From Chloroflexota bacterium (GTDB taxonomy: Bacteria > Chloroflexota > Anaerolineae > Promineifilales > Promineifilaceae), in the NCBI GenBank assembly GCA_008501785.1, contig QQUD01001100.1:1-5019 (forward strand): a stretch of 5,019 nucleotides of DNA, in the 5' to 3' direction. Numbering within the stretch: the stretch's first letter is position 1; every line of letters begins with the position of its first letter. A program made the translations under genes and the position numbers. Under the pieces are notes generated by a model, which ran no database searches, was not told where the DNA came from, and saw only the letters and a program-made list of their open reading frames with translations. This document shows, one piece after another, positions 1 to 4,849 of the stretch.

Positions 1-2538
1 GTAAGCAGATGGGTCGATTGAACCAACTGGCCCCTCGCGATCAATGTTTTGCTCATTCCAAATTTCAATCGCATCGGGTGGGTCTGGCAGCGATGCGACC
101 TGTCCTAAAAAGTCTATGTAAGCATTGAAGTCGATGCTTGAAGGATACAAGTTGGCACCGGGCATGCTCAACAGAATTTTAAAGCCTGCATTGTGGGCTT
201 CGGTAATAATACCAGCCACATCCGTACCTTTGTTGCCTTGTCCCCACTTATGCTGGCGCTTAATCCAGGTCATGCCTGCGTAGCTCATCATGCCATAGGG
301 TGCGCCAAACGCTTGACCGCCCAACTCAAAGCCTGCATTGCTAACAGGTGCTACGACTGGTGGTGGTGCAGTTGTGCCGCCACTGGTGCTGCCAGAATCC
401 CCACCACTGGTAGCGGCGGGTGCTTCAACTTCAACAACTTCCAAAGAGGAAATATCAAAACCGTTGTTGACTGTGAGCAATGAGGCAAAAATCCAGCCCT
501 CTTGACCAGCGGGAATCTTGATTTGTAACCAGCTTGAGTCTGAACTGCGACCAAGTAGCTGAACCTTGGTGCCTGCAGTTGCGCCACCAGCGATGAGTCC
601 ATAACCAAGCCCAGGACCGGTACGCACGTTTGCATTGGCATTGGTAACGGCGTCTGCATCACCCGGATCGAATGATGATGGCGTTTCTTCTACCACAGCT
701 TGTTCAGTTGTATCTTCCGCTGTGACTGTTTCTTCTTCTGTTTCTGCTGCTGGCTCTTCAGCCTCTTCTTCTGTTTCTGCTGCTGGATTGCCAACAACAA
801 CGGGCAATGAGCCGAGTGGTGCGACCGCGTCGCCCAATGCAAAATCAGCATTGATAGAGTATGTGCCCTCGGGGCTGCCTTCCCAAGTAAAGCTGAGACT
901 GCTGCCGCTTTCGCTGGCTAGCACGTTTTCGCTGTCGTCTTGCACGGTCCAAACAATGGCGGCACCGGTGGTTTCTGGTGGTGCGCCTGCACCAACTGCG
1001 CTGGAAAGTGCTGATGCGTACCCTGCGCCATCCGTTACCTCTCCTAACCCGTTGACGGCGACGCCGCGCACGTTGTAGTTGGTTGCGAGTGTCAGATGTT
1101 GGGCAAGAGCTGCGGGATTGCCGAGCCAAACATCATGTGTTTGGCCGTCTTTTTCGTAGCTGTATGTATAGGTGAGGCTGGTACCGTCCCATTCAAGTGG
1201 GGTGGCGCTGCCGGAGAGAATGACCTCGATGGTGCTGTTAGCAGCAACTTCTGCGCCGCCCTGAACGAATTGCATTTCACCAAAGTTGGCGAGGGCTGTT
1301 TCGTTGGACATGGCGATATAGGTTTCACCAATGCGGTCGATGGCACCAGCGTTTACCAGCATGACAAGTTTACTGCGGTCGATTTGACGTGTAGCCCAGG
1401 CCATGAGTAAATCGGCCGTGCCACCGGTGCCGTAAGCTGTTGGGTCAAGAGGCATTTGCACGTAGGCAAGGTTGGTAATTGGGCCGAGTGCTGCCCAATC
1501 CTGACCACCGCTGTCCCAATTGCCACCGGTTTCTTGTGGTGTGGCCAGGGTGAGCGCCAGGTATAAGCCTTGGGCGCTGAGGGCATCGGAGAGCATGGTT
1601 ACGTAGGCAGTGAAGGCGTCTTTTTGCGTTGCCGCGATGCCTTGGAAATCGAGGTTAACGCCAGCGTAGCCACCGGAAACGGTGGTGTTGACGAGGGCGT
1701 TGATTTGGTTGCTTTGAGCAGTGGGGTCGCTAAGGAAGGCGGCAAGTGATGCCTGATCAATAACGCCGCTGACGTTGGTGACGCGCAGATAGCGGCTGTA
1801 TGCGCCATCGGGAACGGCCGTTACCTCTCCCTGTAAATCGCCATTGCCAACCAATGTTAAGGCGCCAGCAGCAACTTCTGTCAACGCTGGCACCACTTCT
1901 GGTGGCAATGTTTGATCGCCTGTCAGGTCTGCGCCGACACCCATTGGTGCGGAAGCATCTTGCTGACCCAGGGCAAATCCTTTGTACAAATTGTGTTCTT
2001 TAGAAACAATTTGCTGGTTTGCAGAATCGATCTGGCTGGGTACAAATCGCCATCCAGCGCCATCCCACCCGTAGAGATCAAGGCTGTTTGCCATAGTCCC
2101 TGCCGGAATGTTGAGCGCAACTTGACCATTCAATGCTGTTTGGTCATGATCGACTGTAAATGTATTGCCTTGCAGGGTGATGTTATTGGGGAGTGCGCTG
2201 ATACCTTCTGCCGCCATGTCTGTGGCAGCAACCTGTTTTACATTTACTTTGGCTGCCTGATTGGCAGTTGAGAGGGCAAATGCACCAGGAATTTCGGTTT
2301 GGCTCTGTTCAGGAATTTCTGTTGCAGGGCTATCGACCGTTTCTTCTTCCGTGCTTCCCCCTAATCCCAGGCGTTGACCGAGTGAAATAGGGGGTAAAAA
2401 TAGTCCGGCAATGATAAGTACCATGACTACTAAAATGCCACCGATAATCAGGCCAGACGGCCGTTTTGTTTCTTCTGGACCATTGTCCGATGGTGTTTCA
2501 ACTGTATCGTTGTTGTCTAATGGACGTTCCTCATCCAT
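1..2538 (-). CDS. Membrane-anchored modular glycoside-hydrolase-like protein (GH18-like + SH3b + cellulase-like), 3' end missing
   Basis: The frame is open for 846 codons and leaves the window at position 1, so the C-terminus is missing. The ATG at 2536-2538 has GGAGG (2549-2553) 10 nt upstream. Residues 1-28 are acidic/polar and cytoplasmic; 29-48 form one hydrophobic segment (signal anchor, N-in), so the rest should be extracellular. Domains: beta-rich module about 115-192; GH18-like barrel of the spore-hydrolase (YaaH) type about 207-506, with GVNLDFQG at 293-300 and a closing strand VRGVAVNGLGE at 490-500; a further beta module about 510-583; Glu-rich linker 585-630; SH3b domain 633-691 (NVRTGPG, GWIFASLL); Gly/Ser/Pro linker to about 733; then a second barrel resembling the cellulase/GH39-like clan GH-A group, with WIKRQ (758-762), KILLSMPG (787-794) and IEIWNEQN (824-831), where Glu829 would be the acid/base. 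Family knowledge suggests binding or cleavage of cell-wall or other polysaccharide. The GH18 site has Gln299 where catalytic Glu is expected, so that barrel may only bind sugar. Substrate cannot be told. Confidence 0.9.
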   Translation of the reverse strand, partial: MDEERPLDNNDTVETPSDNGPEETKRPSGLIIGGILVVMVLIIAGLFLPPISLGQRLGLGGSTEEETVDSPATEIPEQSQTEIPGAFALSTANQAAKVNVKQVAATDMAAEGISALPNNITLQGNTFTVDHDQTALNGQVALNIPAGTMANSLDLYGWDGAGWRFVPSQIDSANQQIVSKEHNLYKGFALGQQDASAPMGVGADLTGDQTLPPEVVPALTEVAAGALTLVGNGDLQGEVTAVPDGAYSRYLRVTNVSGVIDQASLAAFLSDPTAQSNQINALVNTTVSGGYAGVNLDFQGIAATQKDAFTAYVTMLSDALSAQGLYLALTLATPQETGGNWDSGGQDWAALGPITNLAYVQMPLDPTAYGTGGTADLLMAWATRQIDRSKLVMLVNAGAIDRIGETYIAMSNETALANFGEMQFVQGGAEVAANSTIEVILSGSATPLEWDGTSLTYTYSYEKDGQTHDVWLGNPAALAQHLTLATNYNVRGVAVNGLGEVTDGAGYASALSSAVGAGAPPETTGAAIVWTVQDDSENVLASESGSSLSFTWEGSPEGTYSINADFALGDAVAPLGSLPVVVGNPAAETEEEAEEPAAETEEETVTAEDTTEQAVVEETPSSFDPGDADAVTNANANVRTGPGLGYGLIAGGATAGTKVQLLGRSSDSSWLQIKIPAGQEGWIFASLLTVNNGFDISSLEVVEVEAPAATSGGDSGSTSGGTTAPPPVVAPVSNAGFELGGQAFGAPYGMMSYAGMTWIKRQHKWGQGNKGTDVAGIITEAHNAGFKILLSMPGANLYPSSIDFNAYIDFLGQVASLPDPPDAIEIWNEQNIDREGPVGSIDPSAY
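731..786 (-). repeat. 23-bp direct repeat encoding the acidic linker
   Basis: Two identical 23-bp copies lie at 731-753 and 764-786, with a 33-bp (11-codon) period. In the protein they give two copies of PAAETEEE in the linker between the GH18-like part and the SH3b domain. The exact DNA identity suggests a recent tandem duplication or slippage event; such linkers commonly vary in length between relatives. Confidence 0.85.
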
Positions 2539-2670
2539 AAGTTACCTACCTCCATGACGTGACAGTAATGCAGGCTCATATCGAGAATTGGCAGGGAAAG
2601 ACTTCGTTTAGGGGTCTTCTGGTTTGTTCCTCTTCCCGAATGGCCTGTTAAAGGACTGCCATTTAATGTA

Positions 2671-2693
2671 GAAAAGCGGCTAAATCAGCCGCT
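2671..2693 (-). terminator. Intrinsic terminator
   Basis: Read on the minus strand, a perfect 7-bp stem AGCGGCT / AGCCGCT (2693-2687 with 2681-2675) encloses the 5-nt loop GATTT and is followed by TTTCT. The T-tract is short, so strength is uncertain. It could end transcription of the DUF3179 gene about 210 nt upstream. It also lies only about 27 nt after a predicted TSS on the same strand, so it could act as a leader terminator for the surface-protein gene. Confidence 0.65.
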
Positions 2694-2726
2694 ACACGCT
2701 CCAAATTGATTGTTAAAGCGGGTGAA

Positions 2727-2755
2727 ATTCTAGCACAAGGGGAATGGAGTTCCAA
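2727..2755 (-). promoter_or_regulatory. Predicted sigma-70-type promoter for the surface-protein gene
   Basis: On the minus strand, TTGGAA (2755-2750) is followed by a 17-nt spacer and TAGAAT (2732-2727), with TGC just before the -10, that is, an extended -10 motif. Transcription would start near 2720, giving a leader of about 180 nt before the ATG at 2538. That leader passes through the terminator at 2693-2671. Predicted by motif match only. Confidence 0.55.
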
Positions 2756-2823
2756 ACCAGGAGAGATGAGGATTCGGTAAGATGAAGGGGAATCGGTGGG
2801 GAATTGTAGATTGGATAGTCGGT

Positions 2824-2879
2824 TTTGTTGGAGGGTTGGTTGATTAATCGCTAGATTTTCTAACCAACCCTCCAACAAA
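2824..2879. repeat. Perfect 18-bp inverted repeat with 20-nt loop
   Basis: The arm at 2824-2841 (T-T-T-G-T-T-G-G-A-G-G-G...) is the exact reverse complement of 2862-2879, and the loop is 2842-2861. It starts 22 bp after the stop of the DUF3179 gene. A strong hairpin on either strand is expected and could stabilise or help end the upstream mRNA. No T-run follows on the minus strand, so it is not a canonical Rho-independent terminator. It may belong to the GGTTGG/GATTGG-rich intergenic repeat style seen elsewhere in the window. Confidence 0.85.
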
Positions 2880-2901
2880 CTAACCAACCAACTATTCTTC
2901 A

Positions 2902-3969
2902 TTAAGTGTCGTCGATGCCATAAACACGTGTGTCTGGATGGAAATCTTTCCAACCGAACCAGAAGCTGGTGGTGCTTTTGATGCGTTCAAGCTGTGTGCC
3001 AGCGAGTGGTCCATCGGTTGCTTCACCGGAGAAGATGTCCCAGGTGCTGCCTGTTTCTACATCGGTGAGCGTGAAACCGTCTCCTGCAAAGGTAAGGAGC
3101 TGGCCATTGACGGTGCGGTCGAAAACGGCCGTTGCGGCTGTATTTGCATCAAACACGACTAGCAGTTCCATCCCTGCAAAAGAGTCGTTGACCACCGGTT
3201 CGTTATTCAGCACGCTAAAAGGATATGCTATAGCTGCATCATCCAATTCGACACCGGTGATAAATTCTTTAACGTAGAGCCGATCGTCTTGTAGTGTTTC
3301 GCCAATGACACCGGTGGAGCCAGAAGCATAATAACTGTCGTAGGTGTCGCGTTTGCCGGTTCGGAACCCTTTGTCGAGGGCAACGGTGTCGGGATGCATC
3401 TCTTTCCACTGTTCCCAAGTGGTCATCCACGACGGGACAAATTCTAATTTTGTGCCAATTAGTTCGCCTTCAACAGCTTCGCCTAACAATTGACTCCACA
3501 ATGTTTCGGTTTGTCGATCATACATCACCAACACATTGCGAATCAGCTTGCCGGATACGCCAAAGGTGAATTCTTCGCCATCGATTTCTCGGGAATACAC
3601 GATTCCCGTAAAGCAAAGCGGTCACCACGTGACGGCGATTTTTTCGCCGCCGACGGTGTCGTTCACGATTTCGTGACTGCTTAGTAATGGAACAGAGTAG
3701 GCGCGTGCATCGCTATTGAACTCGACGCCAATGATTAATTCGTCTGGATCGTATGCGTCGTTGGCCTGGGTGGCTGAGACGAATTGTGGATTGTCGATGG
3801 CGGGAATGCCGTCGCGGGGCAGCAGGGTGATGATTTCGTATTCGTCGTAACGGCCGTCACCGCTGCCGTTTGTTGACGAAGTGTTTGGGTTGGAAACGGC
3901 CGTTCCTCCTGGTGAACACGCTGCCAGCAGCATGATGAGGAGAAAGGGCCAGTGTAGGTGTTTTTTCAT
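2902..3969 (-). CDS. DUF3179 lipoprotein, candidate selenoprotein (in-frame TGA at codon 116)
   Basis: Reading TGA at 3624-3622 as selenocysteine gives 355 residues ending at TAA (2904-2902). The ATG at 3967-3969 is preceded by GGAGA (3976-3980) at 6 nt. MKKH, a hydrophobic core and the lipobox LAAC (Cys18) form a lipoprotein signal peptide, so the mature protein should be lipid-anchored outside the cytoplasmic membrane. Residues about 76-201 match DUF3179 as I know it: PAIDNPQFVSA, then GVEFNSDARAY, HEIVNDTVGG, AVTW-U-PLC-FTG, FGVSGKL, MYDRQTETLW. Residues about 234-353 are a second, diverged copy of the same domain. Sec116 and Cys119 form a UxxC pair; apart from the lipidated Cys18, Cys119 is the only cysteine, which suggests a thiol/selenol redox or metal-binding role (inference; the family's function is unknown to me). 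The downstream frame stays open for 239 codons and keeps domain motifs, which argues against simple decay. The alternative is a pseudogene split by a nonsense mutation or sequencing error. Confidence 0.85.
3590..3608 (-). promoter_or_regulatory. Candidate bacterial SECIS hairpin
   Basis: On the minus strand, 13 nt after the TGA, CGGGAAT (3608-3602) pairs perfectly with ATTCCCG (3596-3590) around the loop CGTGT (3601-3597). The apical loop lies 21-25 nt downstream of TGA. Bacterial SECIS elements that recruit SelB are known to lie just 3' of the UGA, inside the coding region, with a small apical loop that has a G in its first two positions. Both properties are met here. The hairpin was found by eye; no folding energy was computed. 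Confidence 0.7.
3622..3624 (-). other. In-frame TGA, predicted selenocysteine codon (Sec116)
   Basis: The codon lies between TGG (Trp115) and CCG-CTT-TGC (Pro-Leu-Cys), so the context reads T-W-U-P-L-C-F-T-G. I recall DUF3179 proteins having Y-C-P-L-C here, which places TGA at the first cysteine of the motif. A Cys codon (TGC or TGT) differs from TGA by one base, so a nonsense mutation cannot be excluded from the codon alone; the hairpin downstream and the intact frame favour recoding. Confidence 0.72.
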
Positions 3970-3987
3970 AAACGTTCTCCGTGTTTT

Positions 3988-4058
3988 GGTAATCGGTGAT
4001 CGATGATCGGTAATCGGTGAATAAGTTACTGCTCACTGCTCACTGCTCACTGTTTACC
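3988..4058. repeat. Short direct and inverted repeats in the divergent intergenic region
   Basis: GGTAATCGGTGA occurs at 3988-3999 and again at 4009-4020 (21-bp period). The heptamer ACTGCTC is tandemly repeated three times at 4028-4048, followed by a partial ACTG to 4052. TCACTGTTTACC (4047-4058) is the reverse complement of the GGTAATCGGTGA copy at 4009-4020 with two mismatches, one being a G-U wobble in RNA, so the block can fold. It covers the 5' untranslated side of the DUF3179 gene. No clear minus-strand promoter was found there; the best -10-like hexamer is TAGAAT at 4075-4070, with a poor -35. Confidence 0.75.
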
Positions 4059-4102
4059 GGTTACTGTTCATTCTACATATTACGGTCGTTTCATCTGTAA
4101 GC

Positions 4103-4130
4103 TTGACACCTAAACGGCCGTTGTTATACT
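4103..4130 (+). promoter_or_regulatory. Strong predicted sigma-70-type promoter for the SCP2 gene
   Basis: A consensus -35 TTGACA (4103-4108) is separated by 16 nt from TATACT (4125-4130). The start site would be near 4137, giving a 5' UTR of about 68 nt. The spacer contains the perfect palindrome AACGGCCGTT (4113-4122), a typical place for an operator, although the same palindrome recurs throughout the window and may have nothing to do with this promoter. Confidence 0.75.
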
Positions 4131-4194
4131 CCTTTATGATGCAATGCGTTAAAAATGTTTCTACACCAGCGGAAACCTGATTCCCACAAAAAAT

Positions 4195-4199
4195 AGGAG
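4195..4199 (+). promoter_or_regulatory. Ribosome binding site that decides the SCP2 start
   Basis: AGGAG at 4195-4199 is followed by three tandem possible starts: GTG (4199, overlapping the site itself), ATG (4202, 2 nt away) and ATG (4205, 5 nt away). Spacing favours the ATG at 4205. Confidence 0.75.
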
Positions 4200-4204
4200 T
4201 GATG

Positions 4205-4525
4205 ATGACAACACCAGCTGAGATTTTTGGTAATATTACTGAACGATTTAATGTTGAAGCAGCAAAAGATTTGAATTTGACCATGGCATTTAACTTGACC
4301 GGTGATGAAGGTGGTCAATGGGCTGTGAAAGTTGCCAATGGCAAATGTGAAGTTGTGGAAGGGGGCGTTGATAACCCAACCGCCACAATCAAAATGGATG
4401 CCAATGATTACGTCGATATGACCAGTGGCAAATTGAACCCGATGATGGCGTTCATGTCTGGCAAGGTCAAGGTTGATGGCGACCTGAACAGTGTCATGAA
4501 GTTCCAACAGTTGTTTGGGATGTAA
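4205..4525 (+). CDS. Stand-alone SCP2 sterol-carrier-domain protein
   Basis: The protein is 106 residues from the ATG at 4205, chosen by spacing to AGGAG. It is one SCP2-like domain with nothing added. The sequence starts TPAEIFGNITERF, has a central beta region (MAFNLTGDEGGQWAVKV, about 27-43), and the C-terminal SCP2 signature: NPTATIKMDANDYVDMTSGK (57-76), then NPMMAFMSGKVKVDGDL (78-94). The family forms a hydrophobic pocket that binds sterols, fatty acids or other lipids. In bacteria, single-domain versions are common and their ligand is usually unknown. No signal peptide or membrane segment is visible, so it should be cytoplasmic. It has its own promoter at 4103-4130 and a terminator-like hairpin after it, so it is probably monocistronic. 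The family call is strong; the physiological role is not known. Confidence 0.9.
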   Translation: MTTPAEIFGNITERFNVEAAKDLNLTMAFNLTGDEGGQWAVKVANGKCEVVEGGVDNPTATIKMDANDYVDMTSGKLNPMMAFMSGKVKVDGDLNSVMKFQQLFGM

Positions 4526-4538
4526 GAAGATAGGGATT

Positions 4539-4591
4539 GGGGATTGGAGATTGGGGGTTAGTAAATCTCGTATCTCCTATCTCCAATCTCT
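4539..4591 (+). terminator. Terminator-like hairpin after the SCP2 gene
   Basis: GATTGGAGAT (4542-4551) pairs perfectly with ATCTCCAATC (4579-4588). Outer G-U and G-C pairs extend the stem by up to three, and more G-C/G-U pairs are possible inside. It lies 16 bp after the stop codon and is followed by a weak pyrimidine stretch (TTTCC, then AATTTT). It may end SCP2 transcription, but the tail is not a clean T-run and the loop is long, so it could equally be an intergenic repeat of the GGGATTGGGGATTGG type. Confidence 0.45.
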
Positions 4592-4694
4592 TTCCAATTT
4601 TCATACGCATTTACGCATTTTTGTGTTTCCTCACAAATAATTATTCCCCAAATTAACGTCAATCGAATAGCCCCTTAGCAGATTTTACAAACCG

Positions 4695-4723
4695 TTTACA
4701 GACGGATTGCAACTTTTTGTAAT
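4695..4723 (+). promoter_or_regulatory. Predicted sigma-70-type promoter for the right-edge membrane protein
   Basis: TTTACA (4695-4700), a 17-nt spacer, then TGTAAT (4718-4723); each hexamer differs from the consensus at one position. Transcription would start near 4730, giving a leader of about 120 nt that contains the G-run and hairpin at 4759-4805. Confidence 0.5.
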
Positions 4724-4758
4724 TTAGTCGGTATTTTGTGGTAGTAACAATATGAATT

Positions 4759-4782
4759 GGGGTTGGGGATTGGGGTTTGGGG
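4759..4782 (+). other. Four-tract G-quadruplex motif
   Basis: Four runs of GGGG lie at 4759-4762, 4765-4768, 4772-4775 and 4779-4782, separated by loops TT, ATT and TTT. This is the canonical pattern for a four-layer quadruplex with very short loops, on the strand that would be in the mRNA of the downstream gene. Folding was not tested. Confidence 0.8.
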
Positions 4783-4805
4783 ACTGGAGATTTGGAACCA
4801 GTCCC
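4780..4805 (+). repeat. Hairpin upstream of the right-edge gene
   Basis: GGGACTGG (4780-4787) pairs perfectly with CCAGTCCC (4798-4805) around a 10-nt loop. Imperfect pairing between the upstream G-runs and the C-rich stretch 4806-4826 could lengthen it. Its 5' arm shares bases 4780-4782 with the last G-tract, so hairpin and quadruplex would compete. Confidence 0.7.
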
Positions 4806-4849
4806 TAGCCCCCAGCCCCTAATCCCTATCTTTCCAGGAAAGGTGCAAT

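Larger units (their letters stand above)
2539..2901. other. Non-coding region between the two minus-strand genes
   Basis: This 363-bp stretch has no convincing gene. From right to left (the direction of transcription) it holds a large inverted repeat (2824-2879), a minus-strand promoter (2727-2755), an intrinsic terminator (2671-2693), and the leader of the large surface-protein gene with its ribosome binding site at 2549-2553. I see nothing recognisable in 2756-2823 or 2554-2670. Confidence 0.7.
4526..4849. other. Intergenic region downstream of the SCP2 gene
   Basis: This 324-bp stretch has no convincing gene. It holds a GATTGGAGAT inverted repeat right after the SCP2 stop, an AT-rich section with a candidate promoter (4695-4723), a four-tract G-run (4759-4782), and a second hairpin (4780-4805) ahead of the next gene. 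ACGCATTT is repeated in tandem around 4605-4620. Nothing else is recognised. Confidence 0.7.

Noticed and set aside
635..1078. 147-codon plus-strand frame rich in Ser/Val/Ala
   Set aside because: It is the antisense shadow of the Glu-rich linker and GH18 end of the large minus-strand gene; its Ser-rich sequence comes from TCT/TCC complementing Glu codons.
1912..2271. Cys-rich 119-codon plus-strand frame
   Set aside because: It is antisense to the beta module of the surface protein. The cysteines come from complementing Ala/Thr/Asn codons and do not form a pattern.
2824..2879. Rho-independent terminator of the DUF3179 gene
   Set aside because: The stem is strong, but the loop is 20 nt and no T-tract follows on the minus strand. 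It is listed as an inverted repeat instead.
2663..2953. 96-codon minus-strand frame
   Set aside because: It overlaps the end of the DUF3179 gene in another frame and runs through the inverted repeat, the promoter and the terminator. The composition is not protein-like and no family is recognisable.
2930..3277. Plus-strand frames opposite the DUF3179 gene
   Set aside because: They are antisense to a well-supported domain, lack clear ribosome binding sites, and have no recognisable motifs.
2902..3600. Separate gene starting at GTG 3600 (232 codons) after the TGA
   Set aside because: There is no ribosome binding site ahead of it; the would-be start lies inside the SECIS-like hairpin and in the middle of the conserved DUF3179 domain, in the same frame as the upstream part.
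4028..4052. CRISPR-like array
   Set aside because: The repeats are 7 bp with no spacers, far below CRISPR repeat size.
4124..4507. 127-codon minus-strand frame
   Set aside because: It is antisense to the SCP2 gene, which has clear family motifs, its own promoter and a ribosome binding site.
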